This document shows positions 8,823 through 17,058 of a stretch of 61,045 nucleotides of DNA, piece after piece. The translations under genes and the position numbers were made by a program. How positions within the stretch are numbered: the first letter of the stretch is position 1; every line of letters begins with the position of its first letter. The notes beneath the pieces were generated by a model, which worked only from the letters and a program-made list of their open reading frames with translations, ran no database searches and was not told where the DNA came from. Source of the stretch: Rhizobium esperanzae (GTDB lineage Bacteria > Pseudomonadota > Alphaproteobacteria > Rhizobiales > Rhizobiaceae); assembly GCF_014197615.1 (NCBI RefSeq), contig NZ_JACIFY010000026.1, positions 1 to 61,045 on the forward strand. The letters run 5' to 3'.

Positions 8823-8983
8823 CTCACGCAGGCGCACGGGCGCAAATCTGAGCCGCTAGCAAGCTCTCAATCGTCGCGCGCCCTGTTGCAGCTTTGCCAT
8901 CGGGGACGCAGGCGTCTGCCCGAACTCCCTCTTCCCAGCGTCCCTCATCTGGCGGCCAGGCCAGCATAGGATCTGCCTGACGC

Positions 8984-9385
8984 TCAAGGTGCCTCCTTCA
9001 CGCGGGCGCGCGCCTGGCTTTCCTTCTTGATCGGCCGGCCGACCGGGCAGACCTCCTGCACGAAGCCGTTCAGCGTATTGACGAGATTGTTCTCGATCAG
9101 AGAATAATGGACGAACTGGCCCTGTTTCTCCCGCCTGATCAACCCCGCCGTTTCGAGGACTGACAGATGCTGCGAAACGGCAGGCTTGGACATGCTGAAG
9201 CGGTCGGCGATCTCGCCGGCAGTAAGGCCGGAGGCCGAGAGATAGGCAAGGATCTTCCGGCGCGGTGCACTGGAAAGCGCGTGGAACACCCGCTGGGCAG
9301 CGCCGACAGAGCTGCCTCCTGCAATGTCGAAAGTCTCGTCTTCCAAGTCTGGTCTCCGTGCTGCGGCATCATCGCGTCGATGCAT
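8984..9385 (-). CDS. ArsR-family transcriptional repressor
   Basis: Winged-helix DNA-binding protein, about 133 aa, with the ArsR/SdpR pattern: RVFHALSSAPRRKILAYL, then the recognition helix FSMSKPAVSQHLSVLETAGL, then the wing RREKQGQFVHYSL. It lacks the ELCVCDL metal-binding motif of arsenic or cadmium sensors, so the signal is unknown. The start is uncertain. I take the ATG at 9385; a TTG at 9400 sits inside the palindrome, and a TTG further in with GGAG 8 nt upstream would give a shorter protein. It is divergent from a desaturase gene, with repeated A/T-rich motifs between them that probably serve as operators. Confidence 0.88.
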   Translation of the reverse strand: MHRRDDAAARRPDLEDETFDIAGGSSVGAAQRVFHALSSAPRRKILAYLSASGLTAGEIADRFSMSKPAVSQHLSVLETAGLIRREKQGQFVHYSLIENNLVNTLNGFVQEVCPVGRPIKKESQARARVKEAP

Positions 9386-9390
9386 CAATG

Positions 9391-9457
9391 AATTAAGCAA
9401 TTAATGTATTGCTTAATTATTTTCATTGGCGCAAAGTAATTAGGTAATTGCTTAATT
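9391..9457. promoter_or_regulatory. Operator-like repeats between ArsR repressor and desaturase
   Basis: An 11-bp inverted repeat, AATTAAGCAAT (9391-9401) and ATTGCTTAATT (9408-9418), with a 6-nt spacer. The second arm occurs again at 9447-9457 in direct orientation, 39 bp on. The repeats fill the divergent intergenic region and stand out from GC-rich surroundings. Most likely these are binding sites of the adjacent ArsR-type repressor, controlling itself and the desaturase. Confidence 0.65.
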
Positions 9458-9514
9458 AATGAATTGGCGGGCGATGTTCAAGGACAGAATGCGCCCGACC
9501 GGAAGGAGTTTGCC

Positions 9515-10426
9515 ATGAGCAGTATTTCCACCGGACGGATGATCGACGACAGCAGCGATTCATTGAAGGGCCAAGTCGTCTGGGTGCCGGCAAAGTCGAT
9601 CTGGATCACCGCCATGACCGTGATTGCCGTTATTGGCGGGCCACTGACCTTCAGCTGGAGCGCTTTTGCCGTCTTTATCGTCTTGACTGCGATCACGATC
9701 TGCCTCGGTCATTCGGTCGGCATGCACCGGCTGCTGATCCACCGCTCCTTCAACACATCTCTCTGGATCGAGCGCTTGCTCGTCTATCTCGGTACGCTGG
9801 TCGGCATGGCCGGTCCCTTCGGCATGATCTACGCGCACGACATTCGCGACTGGGCGCAACGGCAGCGGGACTGCCATGACCTCTATGCCCATCGGAAACC
9901 TTTCTTCATGGATGCCTTTTGGCAGATGCATTGCATAGTGGCGCTGGACCATCCGCCACGTTTCGTCCTCGATGATCGCGAGCGACACGACCGCTTCTAT
10001 CGCCTCCTGGAGGCGACATGGATGGGGCAGCAGATTCCCTTGGCAATCGTGCTTTTCGCGCTCGGTGGGCTGCCGTGTGTGGTCTGGGGTATTGCGGTGC
10101 GGATATCGGTCTCGCTGACCGGGCATTGGCTGGTCGGTCATTTCGCACATCGAGCCGGCCATCAGGGCTGGAGTGTCGACGATGTCGCGGTGCAAGGTTA
10201 TAACCTGCCGCATTTCGGGCTGGTGACCTTCGGCGAGAGCTTCCATGGCAACCATCACGCCTTTCCAGAATCGGCCCGGCTCGGCGTCGAACCGGGGCAA
10301 GTGGACCTCGGCTGGCATTTCATCCGACTGCTGGCCGGGCTCGGCCTTGCTTCGGCGATCAAACTTCCACACATGATCGTGCCAAGGCGAGGGTTGAGGC
10401 GCGTCGCAGTCTCTGAAGACTGCTGA
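9515..10426 (+). CDS. Acyl-CoA/fatty-acid desaturase family membrane protein
   Basis: Membrane di-iron oxygenase related to fatty-acid desaturases, 303 aa. Histidine box one is HSVGMH (residues 66-71) and box three is HGNHH (244-248). Where the canonical second HxxHH box would lie, the sequence reads HDIRDWAQRQRDCHD (about 108-122), so the metal ligation differs from textbook delta-9 enzymes. Membrane helices lie at about 30-65, 85-105 and 165-200. I chose the ATG at 9515 because GGAAGGAG precedes it by 6 nt; the open frame extends 51 nt upstream without such a site. It is divergently paired with the ArsR repressor. Substrate and product are unknown. Confidence 0.88.
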   Translation: MSSISTGRMIDDSSDSLKGQVVWVPAKSIWITAMTVIAVIGGPLTFSWSAFAVFIVLTAITICLGHSVGMHRLLIHRSFNTSLWIERLLVYLGTLVGMAGPFGMIYAHDIRDWAQRQRDCHDLYAHRKPFFMDAFWQMHCIVALDHPPRFVLDDRERHDRFYRLLEATWMGQQIPLAIVLFALGGLPCVVWGIAVRISVSLTGHWLVGHFAHRAGHQGWSVDDVAVQGYNLPHFGLVTFGESFHGNHHAFPESARLGVEPGQVDLGWHFIRLLAGLGLASAIKLPHMIVPRRGLRRVAVSEDC

Positions 10427-10706
10427 CAACCGGCATCCGCCACAAGGTTCGATGGATACCGCCTGATGTCCGTGGCGGCATCCGGGTTGCGGCAGAAGGA
10501 GGCCGGCCCCGTCCTTTGAGGCCCCTGCGGGGGTATACACGGATGAGGATGTCAGAGGATGCCGCGGCTGATCCTCAGCGTGGTCGCAAGCCTCCCCAGC
10601 GACGATATTCGCTCCGACAGGTCGCAAAATGCACGATCTAGCCTTGGCAAGGTTTCGAATCGTGCTTTAGGTTGCGGCCCGCAATATAAACGGGTCGAGC
10701 AAAAAT

Positions 10707-11855
10707 ATGCGCCTTACAGACTGCTATAATTTCCACGATTTCCGGCGCATGGCCAAACGGCGGCTTCCCGGGCCGATCTTCGACTATATCGATGGCGCTG
10801 CCGACGACGAGGTGACCTATCGGCGCAACAGCGCGGCCTTCGAGGCTTGCGATCTGGTGCCCGACGTCTTGCGCGGGGTGGCCGAGGTCGACATGTCGGT
10901 GACCGTCATGGGGCAGAAGCTGGCGATGCCGGTCTATTGCTCGCCGACGGCGCTGCAGCGGCTTTTCCATCACCAGGGGGAGCGGGCGGTCGCGGCGGCG
11001 GCGGGAAAATACGGCACGATGTTCGGCGTCTCCTCGCTCGGCACGATCAGCCTGGAGGAAGCAAGGCAGATCAGCGCCGGGCCGCAGGTCTATCAGTTCT
11101 ATTTCCACAAGGACCGCGGCCTCAACCACGAGATGATGGCGCGGGCGAAGAATGCCGGCGTACAGGCGATGATGCTGACGGTCGACAGCATCACCGGCGG
11201 CAACCGCGAGCGCGACAAGCGCACCGGCTTTGCCATTCCCTTCAAACTCAATCTCGCCGGCATGATGCAGTTTGCGATCAAGCCGTCCTGGGCGATCGAC
11301 TGGATGACGCATGAGGCGTTCCGGCTGCCGCAGCTCGAAAACCACGTGAAGATGGACGGCGGCGCCCTGTCGATCAGCCGCTACTTCACCGAAATGCTCG
11401 ACCCCTCCATGTCGTGGAACGACGTGGCCGAGATGGTGCAGGCCTGGGGCGGGCAATTCTGCCTGAAAGGCATCATGTCGGTCGAAGACGCCAAGCGCGC
11501 GGTCGAGATCGGCTGCACCGGCATCGTGCTGTCCAATCATGGCGGCCGCCAGCTCGACGGTTCGCGCAGCGCTTTCGACCAGTTGGCCGAGATCGTCGAT
11601 GCCGTCGGCGACCGGATCGACGTAATGATGGATGGCGGCGTGCAGCGCGGAACGCATGTTCTGAAAGCGCTGTCGCTGGGGGCAAAGGCGGTCGGGCTCG
11701 GCCGCTACTATCTCTTCCCGCTTGCCGCCGCCGGACAGCCCGGCGTCGAACGGGCGCTGGAGACGATCCGCACCGAGATCGAACGCGACATGAAGCTGAT
11801 GGGCTGCACCTCGGTCGACCAGCTGACGCGGCGCAATCTGCGCTTCCGCTCCTGA
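10707..11855 (+). CDS. lldD: FMN-dependent alpha-hydroxy-acid (L-lactate) dehydrogenase
   Basis: Oxidises an L-2-hydroxy acid to the 2-keto acid using FMN and passes electrons to the respiratory chain or oxygen. The 382-aa TIM barrel opens with the family's CYNFHDFRRMAKRRLPGPIFDYIDG-type N-terminus. It has the SNHGGRQLDGS active-site motif with catalytic His278, and the MDGGVQRGTHVLKALSLGA phosphate-binding region. Lactate is the likeliest substrate, but glycolate- or mandelate-type members look similar. It is preceded by about 280 bp of non-coding DNA and followed by a palindrome shared with the convergent next gene. Confidence 0.92.
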   Translation: MRLTDCYNFHDFRRMAKRRLPGPIFDYIDGAADDEVTYRRNSAAFEACDLVPDVLRGVAEVDMSVTVMGQKLAMPVYCSPTALQRLFHHQGERAVAAAAGKYGTMFGVSSLGTISLEEARQISAGPQVYQFYFHKDRGLNHEMMARAKNAGVQAMMLTVDSITGGNRERDKRTGFAIPFKLNLAGMMQFAIKPSWAIDWMTHEAFRLPQLENHVKMDGGALSISRYFTEMLDPSMSWNDVAEMVQAWGGQFCLKGIMSVEDAKRAVEIGCTGIVLSNHGGRQLDGSRSAFDQLAEIVDAVGDRIDVMMDGGVQRGTHVLKALSLGAKAVGLGRYYLFPLAAAGQPGVERALETIRTEIERDMKLMGCTSVDQLTRRNLRFRS

Positions 11856-11875
11856 GCCGAGCAGGATGTCATTCA

Positions 11876-11907
11876 AGGGCCGCAGCCTTGCATGCGGATG
11901 CGGCCCT
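11876..11907. terminator. Palindrome between convergent genes, probable bidirectional terminator
   Basis: Perfect 9-bp arms AGGGCCGCA (11876-11884) and TGCGGCCCT (11899-11907) with a 14-nt loop. It sits between the ends of the convergent lldD and ICL-like genes. No long T-run follows on either strand, so it may act as an mRNA end stabiliser rather than a strict terminator. Confidence 0.55.
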
Positions 11908-11921
11908 CTGACATAGCGACG

Positions 11922-12692
11922 TCAGAGCAGGCTATAAATCGCCGCCGCCTCCTGCTTCAGCTTTTCCATCATCGACCGGTAGGGCCCCGGGCCGTAGCTG
12001 ATGCGGCCGACACCGAGCTTTGCCAGGGTTTTTACGTCGGGGGCACCTGCCCGCATCATGATATTGACCGGCAGCGACGATGCCGCGCAGATCTTTTCGA
12101 TCAAGGCGGGCTCGATCAGGCCGGGCACGAAGAAGCCGTTGCCGCCGGCGGCCGCATAGGCCCTGCCCCGCTCGATCGCCGCGTCAACCAGGCCGGCATG
12201 TTTGGCAAGATCGCTCTCGGCCAGAAAAAGGTCGGTGCGGGCGTTGATGAAGAAGGGGATATCCCTGCCGTCGGCCATGGCGCGAATGGCGCGGATGCGG
12301 GCCGCCTGGCTCTCGACCGGATAGAGCCCCTCGCCGGCGACCACCCGATCTTCGAAATTGATGCCGATGGCGCCGACCTCCACGAGCCTGGCGACATTGG
12401 CAGCCGCTCCCTGAGGTTCGGCCGAATAGGCGCCTTCGAAATCGACCGAGAGCGGCAGGTCGACAGCATCGGTGATCGATTTCGCCGTCTCCACCAGCAT
12501 CGGCATCGGCAGTTTTTCGCCATCGGCAAACCCGTGGGCGGCGGCGACGGACCAGCTTCCCGTCGCAAGCGCCCTGGCGCCGGCATCGGCAACGGCCTTT
12601 GCCGTGCCGGCATCCCAGATATTGTAGAGCACGATCGGATCGCCCTTCCGGTGAAGCGCGGCGAATGCCTTGGCCTTTTCAGTCTGGTTCAT
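11922..12692 (-). CDS. Isocitrate lyase / PEP mutase superfamily enzyme
   Basis: A 256-aa barrel protein of the ICL/PEPM superfamily, acting on small 2-oxo or dicarboxylic acids. The metal-binding segments are visible: LYNIWDAGTA near the N-terminus, LSVDFEGAY (residues 81-89) and INFEDRV (111-117). The lyase loop that in isocitrate and methylisocitrate lyases carries K(K/R)CGH is absent; after FEDRV the chain reads VAGEGLYPVESQ. It is therefore unlikely to be a standard isocitrate lyase, and the reaction is unknown. Its ATG overlaps the ada stop (ATGA), so the two are translationally coupled. Confidence 0.88.
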   Translation of the reverse strand: MNQTEKAKAFAALHRKGDPIVLYNIWDAGTAKAVADAGARALATGSWSVAAAHGFADGEKLPMPMLVETAKSITDAVDLPLSVDFEGAYSAEPQGAAANVARLVEVGAIGINFEDRVVAGEGLYPVESQAARIRAIRAMADGRDIPFFINARTDLFLAESDLAKHAGLVDAAIERGRAYAAAGGNGFFVPGLIEPALIEKICAASSLPVNIMMRAGAPDVKTLAKLGVGRISYGPGPYRSMMEKLKQEAAAIYSLL

Positions 12693-13762
12693 GCTGTCTC
12701 CTCCATCCTTGCTTGCGTGCTGATCTTTTCTTCATGCCGCAGCAGCCATTGCTTGCGCCAGAGCCCGCCGCCGTAACCGGTCAGAGAACCATCGGCGCCG
12801 AGGATGCGATGGCAGGGCACGATGATGGCAAACTGGTTGGCGCCGTTGGCGCGGCCGACGGCACGCACCACCTCCGGCCTTTCCATCTCCCTGGCAAGAT
12901 CGCCATAGGCGCGCGTCTGACCGACAGGGATAGCCATCAGCTTTGCCCAGACATGTTTTTCGAAAGGCGAGCCGCCGAGCGCCAATGGCGTTCTGAAGAT
13001 GGTGAGCCGTCCCTCGAAATAATCGCAGATCTCCGTCTCGACCTGATCGATCGCCGGGGTGCGGCCGATCGCGACGGAGGAGCGGACGCGCTTCTGCAGC
13101 GCTTCGAGTTCGCTCGACAGCGCCTTGCGATCGTGAAATTCGAGAAGATGCAGATGGGTCTTGTCGGCAACCGCGATCATCGGCCCCAGCGGCGTGTCGA
13201 ACCAATCGGCAAAGAGCAGTTCGCGATTTTGCGAGAGCGCCGGCGCCTTGCCGATGAGCCGCTGGAAGGCCGCCCGGAAACCGCTCGGCGAACCGTATCC
13301 GGCATCGAGCTGCGCATCGATGACGCGCGCCCCGTCGGCGAGCTGCCGCGCCGCTTCGCCGAGCCTGATGTATCGGGCGATATCATGAAAGGTCATGCCG
13401 AGCGCCCGCTTGAAGGCGCGCCGCACGGTCGAGGGATCATGGCCGCGGCGCACGAGCTCGTCCTCGCTCCAGCGAACCTCCGGCTCGCCGTCGAGCGCGG
13501 CAAGCAACAGGTCGACGACCGGCTCCCTGCCCGGCTGCTCCAGCGGCCTGCAGCGCCGGCAGGGGCGGAAGCCGGAATGCATGCAGGCGGCGATCGTCTC
13601 GAAGAACAGCGTATTTTCCCGCTTCGGCTTGCGCGCCGGACAGGTCAGACGGCAGAAGATGCCTGTCGTCTTGACGCAAACATAGGCCTGCCCCTCATAA
13701 TCGGCGCTGCGCGCGATCAGGGCATCATAGAGCGTGTCATCGTCGGGGCGTTCGAAAAGCAT
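12689..13762 (-). CDS. ada: Ada: methylated-DNA repair protein and transcriptional activator
   Basis: Three-part adaptive-response protein, 357 aa. The N-terminal zinc domain removes methyl groups from phosphotriesters through four Cys: C37, C41, C68 and C71 (FCRLTC and PCRRC). An AraC-type helix-turn-helix follows at about residues 95-185. The C-terminal O6-methylguanine methyltransferase carries the IVPCHRI active site with acceptor Cys317. All key cysteines are present, so both repair and activation should work. Methylation of the N-terminal Cys normally switches on ada and its operon; here the coupled downstream gene is the ICL/PEPM-like enzyme, not alkB. Confidence 0.96.
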   Translation of the reverse strand: MLFERPDDDTLYDALIARSADYEGQAYVCVKTTGIFCRLTCPARKPKRENTLFFETIAACMHSGFRPCRRCRPLEQPGREPVVDLLLAALDGEPEVRWSEDELVRRGHDPSTVRRAFKRALGMTFHDIARYIRLGEAARQLADGARVIDAQLDAGYGSPSGFRAAFQRLIGKAPALSQNRELLFADWFDTPLGPMIAVADKTHLHLLEFHDRKALSSELEALQKRVRSSVAIGRTPAIDQVETEICDYFEGRLTIFRTPLALGGSPFEKHVWAKLMAIPVGQTRAYGDLAREMERPEVVRAVGRANGANQFAIIVPCHRILGADGSLTGYGGGLWRKQWLLRHEEKISTQARMEETA

Positions 13763-13817
13763 GATCGCTTTCTAACATCCCCTGCCTGCCGCGTCCGCCG
13801 AAAATCGGGCGTCTATT

Positions 13818-15347
13818 TTATTCTGCCGCGTCGAGGCTTTTCATATGGCGCTGCGGGCGCAGCATCGACTCCTCCTCGGCGTCCTGCGGCGCGCCCCAGA
13901 AAGTCTCGAGCGTCGGGCCATCCTTCAGATGGCGGCGGCGGAAAAGAAATTCGAGAATTTCATGAAACCAGACGCGGCGGCCCATCTGCGTGTACCAGCG
14001 CATGGAGTGGCGCTGTTGCCGGTCGCGATGGAAGAGGATGCGCATCAGCGCCTTTGGCCGCGCCTGGACAGCAACCTCTATGAGCTTGACGCAGGCGACG
14101 AGCACGACGGGGTTCAGGTGCCGCATCTTCAACACCTGATGCTTGTAATCCCATTTGCGGATATCAGTCTCGATCACCGGCCGGTCGCGGGCGATGCGGA
14201 AGAAGGGCGTCCAGCGATGCGGGGTGACGTAAAGTGCCTGGATCTGATCGGGATCATAGGAGAGCAGTTGCCGGAAGCCGCGCCAGAGATCGCTTAACCT
14301 TTCCTCTTCGAAGCCGACGACCCAGGTCGCCATGGAGAGGATATCGTGCTGGCGCAGAAGGCGGATTGCCTCTCTGTCGCTTGTTTTGGCTCCGCCCTTC
14401 TTGATCAGCGCCAAGGTTGCCTCGTCGGTATTTTCCATGCCGAGCAGCCAGCGCACGACGCCTGCCTTGCGATAGAGATGCAGGATATCTGCGTCGCGGA
14501 CGATATCATCCGCCCGCGTCGAGCCGACGATCTGCACCGGCACATTCTCGGCGATCATCGCTTCGAGGAACGCCAGCCAGGCCTTCCGCGACGAGGTCGG
14601 GTTCTCGTCGGCCAGATTGATCAGTTCCACACCCTGTTCGCGATAAAGCCTGGCGATCTCGCGAGCAAACAGCTCCGGCGAGCGGTGGCGCCAGCGGGTC
14701 CAGAAGCCGCGCTGGCCGCAATAATTGCAAAGATGCGGACAGCCGCGGGAGAACTGCATCACGACCGCCCGCTTGCCGCCCCAATAACTATAGTCGGCGT
14801 GGTCGATCAGCTCCCAGCCGACGCGATAGGCATCGAGATCGGCGATCGCCTGTGCGGGCTGGGTTGCCTGGATTTTACCATGGCCGTCCCGATAGGCGAT
14901 GCCCGGAATGCTTGCGAGCGGGCGGCCCGTCGCCAGGCAATCGGCAAGGCGCCGCATCGTTTCTTCGCCTTCGCCGCGCACGAGGATATCGAATGCCTCC
15001 GTCTCGGCCAGCACCTCGCGCCAATGGTAAGTGGGAAAGACGCCGCCATAAACGATCCGGATTGCAGGATTGCTGCGCTTGAGAGCCTCCGCAATCACTC
15101 TGGCGGTGGGATGGGCCGAGGTCGAGCCGGAATGGCCGATCAGCACCAGATCCGGATGGCTCGCCACCGCTCGGCTGACAATCTCCGCCATCGCCATCGG
15201 TCCGAACTCGGCATCGATAAGGCTGACACTGTGACCGTCGTCGATCAGCGGGCCTGCGACCGAGAGAAGGCCGAGCGGCGGAAGGTGATCATCGGGAATA
15301 CGGCTGCCGATCGCCGTATGCGGCGGATTTATCAGAACGATCTTCAT
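13818..15347 (-). CDS. B12-binding radical SAM protein (BchE/P-methylase-like)
   Basis: A 509-aa enzyme with an N-terminal cobalamin-binding Rossmann domain (about residues 1-140, opening KIVLINPPH and containing LIGHSGSTSAHPTA). A radical SAM domain follows, with the 4Fe-4S motif C203-x3-C207-x2-C210 (RGCPHLCNYC), then an LLGMENTDEATL region. The C-terminal ~130 residues are the extension typical of BchE-like proteins. No bacteriochlorophyll genes are nearby, so I do not call it BchE; members of this class do methylations or ring closures on diverse substrates. It is transcribed alone, with AAGGG upstream of the ATG, and is divergent from the HAD nucleotidase gene. Confidence 0.9.
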   Translation of the reverse strand: MKIVLINPPHTAIGSRIPDDHLPPLGLLSVAGPLIDDGHSVSLIDAEFGPMAMAEIVSRAVASHPDLVLIGHSGSTSAHPTARVIAEALKRSNPAIRIVYGGVFPTYHWREVLAETEAFDILVRGEGEETMRRLADCLATGRPLASIPGIAYRDGHGKIQATQPAQAIADLDAYRVGWELIDHADYSYWGGKRAVVMQFSRGCPHLCNYCGQRGFWTRWRHRSPELFAREIARLYREQGVELINLADENPTSSRKAWLAFLEAMIAENVPVQIVGSTRADDIVRDADILHLYRKAGVVRWLLGMENTDEATLALIKKGGAKTSDREAIRLLRQHDILSMATWVVGFEEERLSDLWRGFRQLLSYDPDQIQALYVTPHRWTPFFRIARDRPVIETDIRKWDYKHQVLKMRHLNPVVLVACVKLIEVAVQARPKALMRILFHRDRQQRHSMRWYTQMGRRVWFHEILEFLFRRRHLKDGPTLETFWGAPQDAEEESMLRPQRHMKSLDAAE

Positions 15348-15532
15348 GCGACTTTACCCTTGCGGGTCCCCCTGTGACGCAGGCAGAAAGTCACCAGCGA
15401 TCAATGGCAATATTCCGCCGAAAACCCCTTAAAGTTGTGAAAATCTGGCGGCTTTTTTGGGGTGACGACGGCAACCGGACCGCCCGAGCAAAAAGCTTTG
15501 GTTTCCCGGGGCAGCCATGCCATAAGACCGCC

Positions 15533-16246
15533 ATGACCAAGATCGACCGCACGCCTGATAAAGCCGATTTCGAGCACGTCACAGACTGGGTCTTCGACCT
15601 CGACAACACGCTCTATCCCCATCATGTCAATCTCTTCGCACAGATCGACAAGAACATGACCTCCTATGTCGCGACGCTCTTACAGATGGAGCGGGACGAG
15701 GCGCGCAAGCTGCAGAAGCAATATTATCTCGAGCACGGCACGACGCTGCAGGGCCTGATGATCCATCACGGCGTCGACCCGAACGACTTCCTCGAAAAGG
15801 CGCATGCGATCGACTATTCGGCGCTGATGCCGCAGCCGGAACTCGGTGCAGCGATCAAGGCGTTGCCGGGGCGCAAGTTCATCTTCACCAATGGCAGCGT
15901 CAAGCACGCCGAAATGACCGCCGAAGCGCTCGGCATTCTCGAGCACTTCGACGATATTTTCGACATCGTCGCCGCCGACTACGTGCCGAAGCCGGCGCAG
16001 GCGACTTACGACAAGTTCACGGCGCTGAAGCGGGTCGAAACCGCCAAGGCCGCCATGTTCGAGGACCTGCCGCGCAATCTGACGGTGCCGAAGGCGCTCG
16101 GCATGCAGACCGTGCTATTGGTGCCGCGCAATCTGGAAGACACGGTCGTCGAATGGTGGGAAAAGACCAGCGGCGAAGAGGATCATATCGATTTCGTCAC
16201 CGACGACCTCGCCGCGTTTCTCGGCCGGATTACCGCTTCGGGCTGA
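15533..16246 (+). CDS. HAD-family pyrimidine 5'-nucleotidase
   Basis: Cytoplasmic phosphatase of the HAD superfamily, 237 aa. Motif I is FDLDNTLYP (residues 21-29) with nucleophile D22, motif II is the FTNGS stretch, and motif IV lies around AAMFEDLPRNL. This arrangement (DLDNTLY, FTNGS, EDLPRNL) is the pyrimidine 5'-nucleotidase (SDT1/YjjG-like) subgroup. I chose the ATG at 15533; the open frame extends 159 nt upstream, but that part has unlike codon use and no homology I recognise. The upstream region separates it from the divergent radical SAM gene. Confidence 0.9.
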   Translation: MTKIDRTPDKADFEHVTDWVFDLDNTLYPHHVNLFAQIDKNMTSYVATLLQMERDEARKLQKQYYLEHGTTLQGLMIHHGVDPNDFLEKAHAIDYSALMPQPELGAAIKALPGRKFIFTNGSVKHAEMTAEALGILEHFDDIFDIVAADYVPKPAQATYDKFTALKRVETAKAAMFEDLPRNLTVPKALGMQTVLLVPRNLEDTVVEWWEKTSGEEDHIDFVTDDLAAFLGRITASG

Positions 16247-16331
16247 GTAAGCCCCGGCTGGCGGATTACCAAAGTTTCATTCAGCTTACCGATGTTTAAC
16301 TGGGTCTTTGCGCCCCGTTACCTTAGCTTTC

Positions 16332-16354
16332 TTCGTGAGGGGACACCTCACGAA
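16332..16354 (+). promoter_or_regulatory. Leader hairpin just before the EF-hand gene
   Basis: A perfect 9-bp stem, TTCGTGAGG (16332-16340) and CCTCACGAA (16346-16354), loop GGACA. The ATG follows at 16363 (or 16366). The gene's Shine-Dalgarno-like GAAAGG begins inside the 3' arm, so folding would partly hide the ribosome site. It could be a translational control element or an mRNA-stabilising stem. Confidence 0.5.
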
Positions 16355-16362
16355 AGGCGAAT

Positions 16363-16980
16363 ATGATGTACCGCAACAAGCTGATACTGGCAGCGCTTTC
16401 CTCCGTCCTCATTTTCGGCGCTGCGGCCGGGGCAGGTTTTGCCGCGCCCGGCGACGGACCGCGTCCGCACGCCGGCAGGGATCATCCAGGCCCGGGCCGC
16501 GATGCCTTCCTCGAAATCACCTATGTCCGCATGCTCAAGCAGTTCGACACGAACAAAGATGGAAAGGTCACCAAGGAAGAGGCGAGCGCCGGCCTCGACA
16601 AGATTTTCGCTGCGATCGACACCAATAATGACGGCTCGCTGACCCCGGGCGAAATCCAAGCCTACCACAAAACACAGATGCAGGCGATGAGAGACCAGCG
16701 CAAGCAGGATGCCGGCGAAGACAAGGATGCCAATACCGCCGCCGCGACGCCTGACGCCAACGACCAGCAGCGGCCGCCGCGCGACGGTCATCACTGGATG
16801 CGCCATGGCGGCAACATCATGCGTGCTTCATTGATGATGCACCGGATCGACACCGACCAGAACGGCCAGATTTCCAAACAGGAAGCCGTCGCTGCCTTCG
16901 ACAAGCTGTTTGCGCGCATGGACCGCAACAAGGACGGCGTCATCTCGATCGACGACATGCCGGACCGGCCGTTCCTGTAA
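16363..16980 (+). CDS. Exported EF-hand calcium-binding protein
   Basis: A 205-aa protein with an N-terminal signal peptide (MMYRNKLILAALSSVLIFGA, cleavage probably near GFAA-PGD) and four EF-hand loops: DTNKDGKVTKEE (62-73), DTNNDGSLTPGE (86-97), DTDQNGQISKQE (163-174) and DRNKDGVISIDD (187-198). The two pairs are separated by a charged, H/D/R-rich linker (about 110-150). All loops keep the Asp/Asn/Glu ligands, so calcium binding in the periplasm or outside is likely. The role is unknown. Two adjacent ATGs are possible starts. A hairpin lies directly upstream. Confidence 0.9.
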   Translation: MMYRNKLILAALSSVLIFGAAAGAGFAAPGDGPRPHAGRDHPGPGRDAFLEITYVRMLKQFDTNKDGKVTKEEASAGLDKIFAAIDTNNDGSLTPGEIQAYHKTQMQAMRDQRKQDAGEDKDANTAAATPDANDQQRPPRDGHHWMRHGGNIMRASLMMHRIDTDQNGQISKQEAVAAFDKLFARMDRNKDGVISIDDMPDRPFL

Positions 16981-17003
16981 GGCCGGACGAACCATAGCCT
17001 ACC

Positions 17004-17030
17004 CTCTTTCCCCGCTCGGCGGGGAAAGAG
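17004..17030. terminator. Perfect palindrome between convergent genes
   Basis: A 12-bp stem CTCTTTCCCCGC / GCGGGGAAAGAG with loop TCG. It lies between the ends of the EF-hand gene (plus) and the LOG-family gene (minus). It may terminate both. The same design, C/T-rich arms around a GC core, recurs at 57124-57158, which suggests a dispersed intergenic repeat family. Confidence 0.55.
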
Positions 17031-17058
17031 ACCGTCTCGCAATCGAGACCTAAGGCCC

